DNA of 64,000 nucleotides, taken from assembly GCA_949316235.1 (NCBI GenBank), contig OX438744.1, forward strand, positions 32,360,778 to 32,424,777. The letters run 5' to 3'. This document shows, one piece after another, positions 52,776-64,000 of the stretch. A model generated the notes under the pieces. The model did not search any database, had not been told where the DNA came from, and worked only from the letters and a program-made list of their open reading frames with translations. Source of the stretch: Oegoconia quadripuncta. Lineage: Eukaryota > Arthropoda > Insecta > Lepidoptera > Autostichidae. Position 1 is the stretch's first letter, and the number at the start of each line of letters is the position of its first letter. The position numbers were made by a program, and so were the translations under genes.

Positions 52776-54664
52776 ATAAATTGCACTTTGTATAGGTATA
52801 TAGGTCACTAACCTCATTACACTAACCTATAATTACATAGCCACTTCTATCAAGTGAAACCATTAAAAACGTATACGAAAACACAATCACAATTCGACCC
52901 CGTCATCCCGACCCCATCACACCAGTCATCAGAACATGTTAATCCGAGATCATTAACTACGATAAAGACATGCGGTGATTACCCTACAATGCGAGACAAA
53001 AAACACCTTAATCAATTCAAGAGGGCCGTAAGAAAGCGACAAACTTACGCCCACCATCCGGCCCGAAGGACCAAAGGAATAATAAGGTAATTTGTAAGAG
53101 AAAAAAATATGTACAACGCTTAATTAAGTCGATTGTCTCTGCTGCCTTTTCGTATGCCTAGTACGTTACTATTGAAATAGAATCACAAAAGCGACTAAAT
53201 ATGACAATCATACTTGTTCATGCATTATACAGTGATTAACATAAAATTATTCAAAGTAGTATCAACATTTTCCATGGTAATGATTATGTGTAAATTTTAT
53301 AGGGTAGTTATAAATTTCACTTGCAAGAAAATTAGTCGGTTAAACCTCAAAAATGCACAATGATGAAGGGTCTTGCGGAGCCTCAGATTAATTGTCTCGT
53401 AAAGAATCTTGAAACAAGTTTAGTTACCAAAATAAACATATAAAAACCTAAGTTCCTCATAAGACAATGACCTTTTACGGTTAATAGATCCCACCAATCG
53501 TAAAATGCGATAAAAATCACACTAGTTAATTTATACAATAAATTTGAATCCGAATCGTTTCCTAATATCAATTTCGTCGCCGAAACATTCGAACATCTTA
53601 ATTGAACGGAAAACCAAATCTAACCTGACTAATGCGTATTCTGAAAGTTAAGTTCCACAACACTCCATATCAAAATTACATTAAGACGTCCAAAAACCGA
53701 CCGCATTAAACCAGTACCCGATTATACTCGTATCTCGAGTACTACTAATAACTCAATCCGTACCAAATTATATAGAGCCGAGAGAGCACATCACTATCAT
53801 TAGAGCGCATTCGGCGCGAAAGGGTGTGCGTTTTAAGTCACGAAGTGTGCGTTTTGTAATTAGTAAACTTATTCTGGATAGCAGTGTTGTAAATAGAGTA
53901 ATCATTTCACTAGTAAAACACATCAAATATTATCGCATAAAAATGCTGCAACTTTCGCCACATTCTTAGAAAGCCAAAAGCTAAAGTCAACCAAAGTTTT
54001 GCCAATGTTCAAAGATTCTCACAGACTTTAAATTAACCTCTATCTTGGTAATACATTAGCTATCGAAAGCAACTAAGAAATGGATTTACATAATTAAAAC
54101 CCAGCAAGATTAATCCAGATCGATGCGTACGTTTTCCATTAACTCAATAACCATGCATCAATATTATCCTCCCACCAGTGCCACTACGAGTAACTAGATA
54201 AACCTCACTTCGTCATGATCGCACATTTCTTGTTTCAATCAACACAAGAAGCCGAGACACTCGTTCTCGTATTACGTTTACTACCGCTCACTTATCATTT
54301 TGCGCACACAAATCGTGCGTGTGGTTATTACATATATTCGTCACGTAGTAATAACAATATATACCTGTTTCTGACTTGGTGTTCGTTTTGTGCTCGCTCG
54401 TTCACCACGCCCAGGCTATTATTGTGGGAGAAGAAAGCCTAAGGTTGGTATTGTCGATGAGGTTGCTCGATAATTTTAAGATACTATTTAAGGTTATGAA
54501 AGAATGGATGGTATAGTCAATATGGGCATACCCAAAGATAGGAAGAAAAATCACCTAAAGAGTGCTAAATTACAGAGTTGGTGGGTGTAAATAAAGATGA
54601 AAAGACCACAGGAAATATGACGATGGAAATTGTGGAAAAATATTGCAACAAGGACAATGCAGGT
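52776..54664. other. Unique DNA, no firm gene; promoter-like patch at 53740-53860
   Basis: A 78-codon plus frame at 52854-53090 (basic end KRAVRKRQTYAHHPARR) has no recognisable domain. At 53740-53860 there is AAATTATATAGAGCCGAGAG, followed by GCACATCACTATCATTAGAG and GCGCATTCGGCGCGAAAGGG: a TATA-like box and a GC-richer run that could be a promoter. I cannot attach a gene. Confidence 0.3.
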
Positions 54665-54790
54665 GCACAAAGTCACGACCTTTATCCCAAATGGAGTGGT
54701 TAGAAATATCCCAAACTAAATCAATTGGGTATTCCAAACATTAAAAGATTAATGCTTGAAACAACATTCATGATTCACCTTTCGAAAACA
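54665..54790. repeat. Interspersed repeat E
   Basis: CACGACCTTTATCCCAAATG, GAGTGGTTAGAAATATCCC and TTCCAAACATTAAAAGATTA. Confidence 0.6.
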
Positions 54791-54847
54791 ATTAACCAAT
54801 AAGTGATTATGAAAGATCAAAAATGTTGATATAATATTCAATGGATT

Positions 54848-54985
54848 TTGTGTTAGCCCTTGACCTTGATCACACAAGTGAAGCAAAGGCTCTCACCGTG
54901 GTTCTCTTATCTCAAACAATGCTATCAACATTTCTGCTTGCAGCAACTTTAAATGACATGGTGGTACCCTTCCACCAACCAAATC
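54848..54985 (-). repeat. SINE-C, strongly decayed
   Basis: TTAGCCCTTGACCTTGATCA, CTCAAACAATGCTATCAACA and ACCCTTCCACCAACCAAATC are SINE-C blocks in order, with many bases lost between them. It is the oldest-looking copy. Confidence 0.55.
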
Positions 54986-55044
54986 ACATCGTTTAACCTT
55001 TAATTAATAATAATCTCTAATTTCACACCATTATAAAGTCAAAG

Positions 55045-55600
55045 TCAAAAATTCTTTTTTTTTTTATATGAGAGGGCGGCAAACGAGGATGCGGGTCACC
55101 TAATGGAAAACAATCACCGCCGCCCATGGACACCCGCAACACTAAAAGGGTCACAGATGCGTTGCCGACCTTTGAGGAAGGTGTAGGCTCGTTTCTTGAA
55201 CGTTCCAATGTCGAACTCGTTCGGAAATACCGCTGCAGGGTTCCACAGGGTGGTCGTACGTGGTAGGAAGTTTCTTGAAAAACGTACAGTGGTAGACTTG
55301 CACTCATCCAGATGATGTGGATGGAAATTAAATTTTCGGCGAGAAGTGTAATGGTTAAATTGAGCAGCGGTATTTGTCGGTACATAGGGTACACTAAAAT
55401 AGGCAGAATTTACATTTTTAGCTGCTTATTGTACAAAAGGCAATTTTCCCCTAAGAAGAACAAGCAAGAAACTCGAAGGGTTGCTCTTTTGACACAAGTT
55501 TTTATAATTAAAAAGGCACAATAATATTTCATTATTAATTGTGAACAGCCTGGCATGCAAACGAGCTGATTATATCCAGGGATGATAATCATTTAAATAG
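55045..55600 (-). mobile_element. Non-LTR retrotransposon fragment with poly-A
   Basis: The minus-strand element ends in about 11 A residues (plus-strand T run near 55053-55063). Upstream of them are blocks such as GGGTCACCTAATGGAAAACA, CATGGACACCCGCAACACTA and GCGTTGCCGACCTTTGAGG. I associate these with a common lepidopteran retroelement. The 123-codon frame (55023-55394) has proline/serine-rich sequence typical of read-through of this repeat and is not a host gene. The right part (55400-55600) with AAGAACAAGCAAGAAACTCG seems part of the same or a related element. Confidence 0.5.
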
Positions 55601-56496
55601 TCCGATATTTAATAAGTTTCTGTTTTATAGTATCCGAAAACGTATACGCGATTGAAGTGATCTGCAAGTTCATCTTTATTTCTCTTATTGATATCATGTA
55701 CCTTTGTAATCAAAGCTAAGCCCTCTGTTTTATAACCATTGTATATATTGAGCTGTGGAGGTGGTTTAGTTAAGTAACTGTAACTGTTCTCGTCAGTCGT
55801 CAAAGGGTCTCTAATTTGAATAAGGACGCAGCTCTTTTTAGCAATATTTTCACCAAGAACGATTCCACATTTTATTTCCTTCCCAGCTTTTTTATATCCA
55901 ATTGGATCTTTCGATTTATTTTATAAATTAAAATATATTTCTCCTTCTAAATTCTTTAAAACCAACTACTGTACCCTTTCACATATTTTGATTGTCAATA
56001 CAATTCAAATTTTAAACGAATATTTATTTAAAAAAACAATGCTATGAATCTTCAACAAGATTCAACTAGAAATATACAACCTACTAAATTTAATGTTGGT
56101 TAACAAATTTATCGATGTCGATAATTTGACACAAACACAACACCAATTGACTTGAAGACGGGTCGAATCGAGCTCTCAGGGACTTTATCTCTTGCCATAG
56201 GACAGAAACATGTACACAACTCTATAATACATATAATTATGTGTTTTTGTAATAAAATATTGAGTTGAAGTAAAATATGAAATTAAAGGCTACGGATAAG
56301 TACTAGTAAGAATAAAAGTTTTATATTTTTAATCTCGTTAAATTGTAATTATGACTTACATTTAGCATTTAAAGTTCGCGTAACACGATCCTGTGTCAAG
56401 GAGAGTCCGTAAACCCGCCAAAAATTTACAAATTAATCGACTGCAGATCTCAGCAACAATCATGATATTGTCAAATTGTACAACTATGTTACTATT
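55601..56496. other. Unique DNA, no gene seen
   Basis: AT-rich. The minus frame at 55609-55803 has no recognisable motif. Confidence 0.35.
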
Positions 56497-56815
56497 CCGA
56501 CCGTAAACAACATAGGGTTTACGAGTCGGAGGTCGCGGGTTCGATCGCCAGACGGGTATATATTTAATATTTGGTTTGGTTGGTGGTTGGGCATTTAAAA
56601 TGTCCGCCTGGCTAGCCACCACCATCTTATCTAAGTCTGCCGCCAAAACATAAATGTTAACAACATTGTTGTATTCCGGTTGTCAGAGATAAGATAGTCA
56701 GTCATCCATATAAGATGGGGTCTCCAGGCCAGCACTTCCACCGTCTGACTCATCTTCACTTAACATCAAGAGTGATTGAGGTCAAGTGGTAACCCGTTGT
56801 GCACTAAACAAAAGA
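56497..56815 (+). repeat. SINE-C, first bases decayed
   Basis: GTAAACAACATAGGGTTTAC, B box GGTTCGATCGCC, GGTTTGGTTGGTGGTTGGGC and the tail TTGTGCACTAAACAAAAG. The first head bases (CCTCCGTGGCTC) are lost. Confidence 0.85.
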
Positions 56816-57257
56816 TCTTAACCAAAACAATTGACAATATGAGTGGAAATACATTAAAAAAATACTTGAGACGATCATACAACCTCCTGCTTTTTTGAAA
56901 GTCGGTTAAAAATCAAAAATATTTTATCTATTATAGTTTACCTGTGATAAGTTGAAAATAGTCGTGATAATCACGTATTTAACTCCATAATATATCTGTT
57001 ATAATGGGCTCTACATTGCAAATACACCTTTAAAATTATCACAATTAAAGAAGAGAACGGCGTATATTATGTTCAAATTAAGCAAAGATGGTTAGGTTCG
57101 AGCAACTGAAGTAGCAGATTCCACCTCCGCACTGTACCTTCTGTAAGTCAAGATCAACATTGATACTCAGACTAATTAAGAAAAGATTTTAAGGGTGAAA
57201 AAGTAAGAAAGAAATGGAGTCCCGCTGAAGCAGAAGTGGAGAAATCGTCAATTGTAC

Positions 57258-57402
57258 ATACCTACATACATAACGTCAGGACTTTTATGCCAATTGGGGT
57301 GGTCAATGATATCCCAAACATTAGTGTTTGGGTGTTCCAAATATTAGAGATTAAATATTGAAATAACATCCACGGTTCACCTTACGAATAAATAGAAATG
57401 CA
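57258..57402. repeat. Interspersed repeat E
   Basis: The most complete E copy: CCAATTGGGGTGGTCAATGA, TATCCCAAACATTAGTGTTT, ACATCCACGGTTCACC and AAATAGAAATGCACAAC. Confidence 0.6.
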
Positions 57403-57464
57403 CAACTTTTTTATATGTATAATAGACTGGATACCCGTTTGACCATAATCTCCCTAGAAGGAAA

Positions 57465-57668
57465 GTGACATCGATAGTGGTACTCGAAAAGTGCCTACGG
57501 AAGATAGACGGTGCCCATGACTCTATTGATACCTTGGGCCCCAGATTAAAGAAAGAAATAGAGTGTGTAAGTAGGACAAAGAGGATATTCTTAGCGGCAG
57601 ATAAGATAAAAGAAAACGAAGTAAAGAATTCGTTCAAGAATAGATTGGATAAATTTTTAAACAACTAG
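57465..57668 (+). pseudogene. Possible non-LTR C-terminal relic
   Basis: Open to a stop: ...DTLGPRLKKEIECVSRTKR then KIKENEVKNSFKNRLDKFLN. The ending V-x-x-S-F-K-N-R-L-D-K-F is like the last residues of several non-LTR polyproteins, but the expected W-N-x-L-P block before it is absent. It is preceded by an interspersed-repeat word (GACTGGATACCCGTTTGACC). Weak call. Confidence 0.3.
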
Positions 57669-58171
57669 TGATGACTTAAATATTGACTGAATAACAACTA
57701 ATGAACAATGTGAACTCTTCCAACACTGTGACATAGACATACCAGCAGTACTGCTGCTCGTCCATAATAATATAATAATAATAATAAAGATAGAAAGTGA
57801 TATCAAACAGCAATCTCAGTAAATTACCATTAATTTGATCTCCGCCCAATCGCTTATTGTGAGATTCACAATATTACTTATGAACGTCACACAGGAGGCA
57901 TATCGAAGGGTACGAAGCGTTTTTCGTAAAGATCATCGATTTGACGCGACGACGCTACAGCTGTGTATGAGAATTTATTCTTTCTATGCTAGATGCGCGC
58001 ACACGTGCTCTAAACAATCCAAGTACTATCCCCACCATACTAATATAGAAATGGAAAAGTAACACCGTCTCTGCGTTGCAGTTGTCACGACTAAAGTTCA
58101 TAGTATTAATTTGACGGAGGAGTAGCCTGCGACCTGGAGAAGAACATAATCTTTTCATTCTGAAAAATTAA
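57669..58171. other. Unique DNA, no gene seen
   Basis: (AAT)n near 57771. The 75-codon frame at 57835-58062 is not convincing. Confidence 0.35.
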
Positions 58172-58320
58172 TCAATCAATCAATCAATCAAGTACACTTT
58201 ATTGCACAAAAATTCTACAATGCACTTCATAAATATAGCTTCAAAAAAAAATTGTACAACAACTATTAAGCGATTTCTACCAGACAACCTTTGGGTAGAG
58301 AAAAAAGTAGAACAGGATAA
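58172..58320 (-). repeat. LINE-F 3' end with (ATCA)n
   Basis: (ATCA)n, AGTACACTTTATTGCACAAA, AAGCGATTTCTACCAGACAA and CCTTTGGGTAGAG. Confidence 0.65.
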
Positions 58321-61300
58321 AAACAAGTAGGTTGTGCACCAATGAATATATAAAATAATATGTCTATTATTTTATATATTTTTAAAAATATTTTATGTAT
58401 TTATTTATTTATTTTATATATTTGGTGTCCCAAATAATAGATATAAACACATACGTTAGATATGAACATCAACTTACATGCAATGATAGTGTAAAATTTA
58501 CCTACATATATACAATATATGTGACACCAAACAAAGAAAATATTGGATACTATAATTATCAAATCTTAGAACCACGAATATGGCAACAGTCAAGACGCTA
58601 GAAAATGTGTCTTGACTTGTGCTCTAAAAGTTAATTATGATTGTGCACGACGTATTAGAAACGCAAACATTTGGATGTCCTTTCCCATTTTCCACTACCT
58701 CTCTACTAAATTTCATTACGATCCTTAGTCCTGGAAGGTTAACAAACAGACAGATTTACTTTCGCATTTGTAAGATTAGTGTCGATTGACTTGAAATGTT
58801 CCCTCTAAGCTGAAACCATCCCTAACACCATTAAGAGTGCACCCTAAGGAAGACTTCCTGCTGTAAACCAGTAAGCGCCCAACGTGGATTAATCCAATCT
58901 TAACACAGGTCCCGTATCTAGCAGAGCTATCGTGAGTTTATATTAATACAGGTTTTTCGTAAAACTCCAAAATTGTGTGGTGGATGCATTATTACATTGC
59001 TGGTACACAGCAAACAAGCAAACATTTGCTCTATGGCAGGTTTGTACGCGTCGCTGCAGCTTACTGCGCCAGTCAATATTGACAATGGCTCCGTGCGCTC
59101 CTAGGGCTGTCATCGGCAAAATTTTACAATAATTTTAAAGTTATAAAGGCCTTTTCAGGGTTATCTGCAATATATGTAAAACACTCACTTGCATTTGCAT
59201 TTGTTAAAAAAAAGAAATTGTCTCCTTTTTATAAGTTTGAATGTTATTGTAGGTATTATCACATTGCTGGACAATGAAATGAAATGGCATGAATGATCAT
59301 CTATGTTTCACAACATCCAGTATCTTCTGTGCTGAATACAACGAAGTGAACTCAGTTTTCACCGATCTTGATATTTTGTTATTATGTTTCGTAAGTTTCA
59401 AGAATACGGACAGACTATTTAGACGATAACAGTTGAAATATACTTTCTGCTATGTAAGCAATTATGAGGCGAGTATTAAAAACTTGTGCTTTTTTGTATT
59501 TATTATTTACGTGAATGCTGTGTTCACCTGTTATTGGCGCATATATTAGAATACTACTTTGTTATGACTATTTTTATAAATATAAAATGTGTTGTATGTG
59601 ATCCTAATTCACAAATAATGACTAAGTAAATCAGTTGAGTAAGTTTTTCGAATCCAAACAGATGAAAACGCAGTTATTTGCATTGAAAGAAGTCTTACAA
59701 TTTATTAAAAATATCTATAACTTCAATATTGATGTTTTGCTACGCCCAATTTGTATTTAGAATAGTTTATACTGAAACAAATTTCATCTTATCTTAGGAT
59801 CAAAATGAATCAAGTCAAATTATTTCAATTTACTATAGAATTTAAGACAACACTATTATTTAGAAAAGGGCTATGATGTCATCCTAATACACTAAACACT
59901 GTGATAATAGTTAAATATCTTCGAATTAAAGATGGCTTATAAAACCGCACCACACATCACTGAAATACGTCCGGACAAAGACTGTACACACACACATACA
60001 CAACGCCATTAAACACTTAAAACAAGTCGTTTTACATCGAGTTTAAAAAAATTAACCTTAATAGTTTTTAGGGTTTGAGGTCTGTACGATACGATTACGG
60101 TCATGTCACGGCCCGTTATGAATAATAACAAAACTTTTTCTTGTTATATACAAATAAATATTTTATTATTTTTGCAAGTCAACAAGGTAATATTGCCTTC
60201 AGGCACCTTTCCGCGCGGTAGTTAGCTGTTTTGAACACGTTTTCTACTTCTTTGCGTGTCTTGGTTGTTGTTGTACAATTATTTGGTACTTACAACAACT
60301 TTGTTATGTCTGAAATGAAGCAAATCATTTAATCACAGGAGCAGGAACTCGTAAGTTATAAATGAGACTAAATTACACGAAAGTGGATACCCGTGTTGTA
60401 CCTAGTTATTTTGTATACTTACACAAAAGGAAATCTATGAAATTGTGAAAATATGAGAGGGTCAATACATTTTGCGATTTGTGACTTAACTCTCTGTTAA
60501 AAAAGGGTTTTTAAGATAATTTTTGTTGCATCGATTTAATTTCGGTAAATTTTCATTTTACTTAAAAAAAAATATTTGGATTAACATTTAATAGATATTA
60601 AACAAGATTGTATTGCTTTCCGAAACAAAGGAAACGTGACGTTATACGAGTATGTAGGTATAGGTAGGTAAATTAACAAAGGTTTAAAGGTAAATTGTTG
60701 CTCACAAAAAATACCTAGAAAAATACTTTGAAATAAAGAATTTTCATTTTTTTTTTAATAAGAATTGCGCAAAGTTTTATAGGAAAGAAACTTAGTAATC
60801 CACGAAGAAATAGCAGGGTTATTTCAGTTAGAAGTGTTAATGTGTGTCATAATTTAGTCAGGAAATCTATATAAAAAAATCTATTTTTTCGTAGTTTCTC
60901 TCGGCCTGAAATGAGTCGACAGCCCTATTACAATTTGGGAGCATTTCTAGAGTAAACTTAAAATGATAAGGGAATAATGCTGTTTTATTTTACATCGCAG
61001 TTTTTATATGAAACTGTTATGCGTAGAGTTATATTTACCAATCGATGTACAATGTTCTCTTTGTTGAAGAAAATCTTTTAAAGTTTTTCCTTTCCTATAT
61101 CAACACCGCAGCGTGCTCGAGTGTTTGTACGTATATGAAAATGAGGTTTGTTATTTTTACTAAAATATAATATTGTATAATTAATTTGATTAAAATTAAT
61201 TAATTATATTGCTGTAAAAACTTTGGGTCCGTGGTGATCAAGAAGTTTGTCCATGATCTCTCAACCAGATCGGTTCTGGCCTAATGAGACCTACAGGCTT

Positions 61301-62089
61301 TCAGAACTATCGCTTAAGAATGTGCTATGATTAGGGAGAAGAAGCGACAAGAAACTCCAATTCAATACAAATTTTAAATAGTTTCCATCTTTATTATTTT
61401 ATTACAACAGATTAAAAATGTCAAAAGCGAATTTTCGAAACAACTGAACGGATTTTTATCAAAAATGGCTTCATATTGCAAATGCTTGCTGGTATATAGA
61501 ACATAACTTTTTAAATCGCCAGACAGCACAACGACACGTGCATAGAAATTATCGGTTCATGTTTTCGTTATTATGTATGTTAGTCTATAAGGTATTCATC
61601 TATGGGTCCTGGTAGCCTGATAATAAATGATTTATATAAATCGGTTCAGGCGTTTTGGAGTTACTACGCACATTGGGGGGTTAAAGCTAAATCTTCGAAA
61701 TAGCTTAACCAACTCTCATAAAATATGGCTAGAAACCTTTCCTCTCGTAAAGCCTTTAATGAAATACATCTGGACAAAAGCTGGATACACAACACTGTGA
61801 AACACATCACACCCCTCGTTTTTCGTCGGGTGTGAAAAAGGTACCTACTCCTTATTTCTTTTTGTCACTTTTCTGTCATAATTGTCATATCTGTAATTGT
61901 GTAAAACGCGTATCCAGTTAATCATAAAGAAAATGTTCTTTTTTATTTTATTATAAGCTTTTATTTAACTTACAATATTCGTATGTTAAGTTGTCCGTTT
62001 CGCAATTTTGCAAGTAAAATTAGAAGCATTTCCCGCTTCAGTTTCGTACAGTCCTCTTCTCCTCTTCTTCTTAGCGAGTCGATGGCAAA
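58321..62089. other. Long unique AT-rich stretch, no gene seen
   Basis: There are only scattered traces. A Helitron-like fragment lies near 58690-58785 (TCCTGGAAGGTTAACAAACA, ACTTTCGCATTTGTAAGATT). A word near 59965 (GTCCGGACAAAGACTGTACA) is shared in outline with 61768. A GC-richer patch near 59045-59115 includes the palindrome GTCAATATTGAC. There are no coding frames of note over 3.7 kb. Confidence 0.35.
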
Positions 62090-62435
62090 AATATCAAATT
62101 CTTTAGGACCAGAATGTGGCCACGGGTACAGCATTGTCTGTGGCATTATAGAGGTCCTGTACCGTACAAGTATCGGGACACGCAGGGCAGCATGGAAGAT
62201 GCCCCATAGTTTGTGGAGTGACGCCGTACAAGCACCGATTGTCGTCCGTGTAGCCCCACTTGGACATTTCTCTCGGCATCTACCGACTCACGCAGTCTAT
62301 AGAGTGACTCCCATACGGGCCATTCCAGGTCGTGACCCGATGGAAGCTTCTTTGCAGGTGTTATAATGACAGTGTATGACAATACATTTATATTATAGAC
62401 ATGAACTGATACTGCAGCCAGGATCTCTCCATAAG
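62090..62435 (-). pseudogene. Non-LTR element C-terminal zinc-knuckle relic
   Basis: On the minus strand: DLEWPVWESLYRLR in one frame, then after a shift SKWGYTDD, QTMGHLPCCPACPDTC, VQDLYNATDNAVPVATFW. This matches the C-terminal block of R1/Jockey-like polyproteins (KWG...C.CG...QT..H...CP......DL......VA..W). One of the expected cysteines in the C-x-C-G part has changed (RCLYG). It contains frameshifts and a stop. The plus-strand 127-codon frame over it (61983-62366) is its shadow. Confidence 0.6.
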
Positions 62436-62847
62436 GGTTTTAAATAAGTAAATAAATAAAAGGTATTTATTCACCACAAAGTTAATTGATAATAAATTAG
62501 GTCAAACTGTGATGAAAAGGTAGGGACTCAGCAGATTTGCTGATTTTCAGTCCCCCCCAAGTAGAGTAGTTGCTGCCACCAAGGAATTAATTACTATTAC
62601 TCCATGAATAAATTTAAACATTAACTAAAAGTAAACAAAAACAAAAATCTATATCTAAAATCAACTCAAAAACAACTGCAAGTGATAAACCATAAAAAGC
62701 TAGACACGAGAAGGTATCATATAGGTAGGTATTTGGTAATATTTCAATACTTATGTGTGAATGTATGTTTTCTTCTGCAGTTAATAGCACGGATACAAAA
62801 ATTTGTATACATGGAAAGATTAGAATAGTATGTGATAATTATGATCT
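62436..62847. other. No gene seen
   Basis: A LINE-tail-like start (AAAAGGTATTTATTCACCAC) and a C run (AGTCCCCCCCAAG near 62550). The rest is AT-rich. Confidence 0.35.
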
Positions 62848-63060
62848 AGCCGCCTGGCTAGCTACCACCAACTTGTCTAAATCTGCCGACAAGCAGCTAT
62901 GTTAATAGCATTGTGGTATTCCGATTGTCAGAGATAAGATAGCCAGTCCCCCAAATGTGTTGGGGTTTCCAGATCAGTACGCTTCCACCTTCGATCTCAT
63001 CTTCACTTAACATCAGGTGTGATTGAGGTCAAGTACGAACCCGTCGTTCATAAAAAAAAA
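62848..63060 (+). repeat. SINE-C, head missing
   Basis: GCCGCCTGGCTAGCTACCAC, AAATCTGCCGACAAGCAGCT, CCCCAAATGTGTTGGGGTTT and the tip CGTCGTTCATAAAAAAAA. Confidence 0.85.
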
Positions 63061-63419
63061 TGATGAAGTATTAAAAGCTAGTTTTCAAAAGTGTTTCCCA
63101 TGTAGAACTTACTCAATTCAACTCCTGTAAATACCACGTGTCTTAATATACGAGAACCATTTGTGTTTGTTTTAATTTGGTAGAAGCTTGCACGGTCTAT
63201 TTAGTTAGGTGGTAAGATGATTTGGAAGTTTAACATTAAAATAATATTTGATTAGGTAATGTCGTCTTGTCACTGTGTACAATTCTTATCTTTCTCTGTG
63301 GCACGTCTTTCTAGTTGTGTTAAACCGGGAAGTTAGTTTATAATTTTTACTTATTTTTTTGACAATAACAGCAACAAGAGTAATAGTATTATTAACAAAA
63401 AAATTACAACACAATACAG

Positions 63420-63602
63420 GTGAGTGCAGTGAGCTGTCAACAAACTCCATTTCAGCAAAAGCTGCAGCAATTGCCACAGCGCTGGTATTCTGAGCAGCCC
63501 AGCATTAAGAGCCTACAATTTGGACAAGTTGTGCAAATACATACGTGTTACATATCCTTAAAAATAGACAAAGGTGGTTCATCTGGAGATGAACTGATTA
63601 AG
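63420..63602 (+). CDS. Candidate internal exon, unrecognised protein
   Basis: Sixty-one codons: VSAVSCQQTPFQQKLQQLPQ, RWYSEQPSIKSLQFGQVVQI, HTCYISLKIDKGGSSGDELIK. They end at a strong splice donor AAG/GTAAGT (63603) in phase 0. Two acceptors are possible: ACAATACAG before 63420 or CCATTTCAG before 63456. Codons use G/C third bases more than the flanks, and the mix of Q, R, K, G, D reads like protein. I recognise no domain. With no partner exon in the window this stays a candidate. Confidence 0.4.
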
Positions 63603-64000
63603 GTAAGTAGCCGTGAATCAACATAGACTTCAACTTGAGTCAACAGAGCACAAACTTCGATGGTGAGATAATGTCGGTTCCATCACACGTTTGAAATGAC
63701 CTTTAGGGATTTACTCTAAATTCCCAAAGTCCACCGAAGTGGTGTGCGCCAGGAGGTATAAGATGCCAGTTAGTTTAATAAAAATTAAACATTATTATGA
63801 ATTTAGACTTAATATTTGTACTGGTATTTTATGGTCAATACCCTCTCCAGAGTGGTCAGGTTGTACACACCACCATTGGGGATGTAAGACTGTCAAATCT
63901 GTATACTTTTATTCTCCAATGCAATGATCTAAACTCCACAAAATAAAAAAAAAACTTCATTCCACACCAAACCTAGCGAAGCAACTGTTTACCACTGTGA
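63603..64000. other. Presumed intron or unique DNA after the candidate exon
   Basis: Begins with the donor GTAAGTAGC. I see no second exon before the window ends, although TGGTCAGGTTGTACACACCA near 63853 is of balanced composition. Confidence 0.25.

Noticed and set aside
55023..55394. 123-codon minus-strand frame
   Set aside because: Translates a common retroelement segment with poly-A beside it; no domain, and the frame crosses element boundaries.
61983..62366. 127-codon plus-strand frame
   Set aside because: Antisense shadow of a non-LTR retrotransposon C-terminal relic on the minus strand.

Overview
The window looks like nuclear DNA from an insect, most probably a butterfly or moth. It is AT-rich. 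It has no operon-like gene packing, no ribosome binding sites and no long open frame. It is crowded with tRNA-derived SINEs, tails of non-LTR retrotransposons ending in TTTATTGCAC or AATAAA-type motifs, Helitron-like short elements and mariner-type DNA. I recognise these repeat styles from lepidopteran genomes. The order is an inference from memory, not a database result. I see no host gene that I can name and no bona fide tRNA gene; every tRNA-like A/B box sits at the end of a SINE. Only a few short exon-like stretches (34604-34785, 46797-46936, 63420-63602) remain open as host or transposon coding sequence.

Family names below are mine, for this window only. SINE-A: about 277 bp, tRNA-like head, body ending in AGATGGCGCTGTGT then an ATTT-rich tail. 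SINE-B: head ATTGGTGTAGTGGATAGTG, body with ATCTAGTCCCAAACTAAGC. SINE-C: about 330 bp, the commonest, head CCTCCGTGGCTCAATGTAAAC, tail ending TTGTGCATAAAAAAA. SINE-D: head GTCGGTGGTTCAGCGGTTAAG, body with CTGCAGGGATATAGGCC. LINE-F: 3' ends of a non-LTR element with TTTATTGCAC and GCGATCTCTTCCA. G and H: Helitron-like elements (5' TC, 3' hairpin plus CTAG). E: a short repeat with CCCAAATGGGGTGGTCAGA.

Layout. 1-2837: largely unique with one SINE-A. 2838-6980: dense repeats, including an 865-bp transposon with 268-bp terminal inverted repeats and a remnant transposase, and an inverted SINE-C pair. 6981-7730: a unique, relatively CpG-rich island. 7731-13465: Helitron-like copies, a SINE-A nested in a SINE-D, and a 413-bp MITE. 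14093-18110: four or more decayed reverse-transcriptase C-termini. 18221-19300: an H element split by a 577-bp solo LTR. 19822-24712: SINEs, local duplications and a 10-bp minisatellite. 24900-34600: mostly unique AT-rich DNA with one RT relic, one SINE-D, a 161-bp palindrome and a hairpin. 34604-35600: an exon-like stretch followed by four 148-bp tandem repeats. 35860-43542: repeats again. 44138-45436: a complete but inactivated mariner with both ends, TA duplication and an aligned D,D34D triad. 45463-45879: the second MITE copy. 46330-47125: a SINE-A and a short coding-like exon in an ATCGATG-rich setting. 49076-55000: mainly unique, with promoter-like and conserved-element-like patches. 55045-63060: LINE and SINE debris and one more RT relic. 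63420-63602: a candidate exon ending in a good splice donor.

No set of genes works together here. The window reads as a transposon-rich intergenic or large intronic region, with unique islands that could be regulatory DNA of a distant gene.
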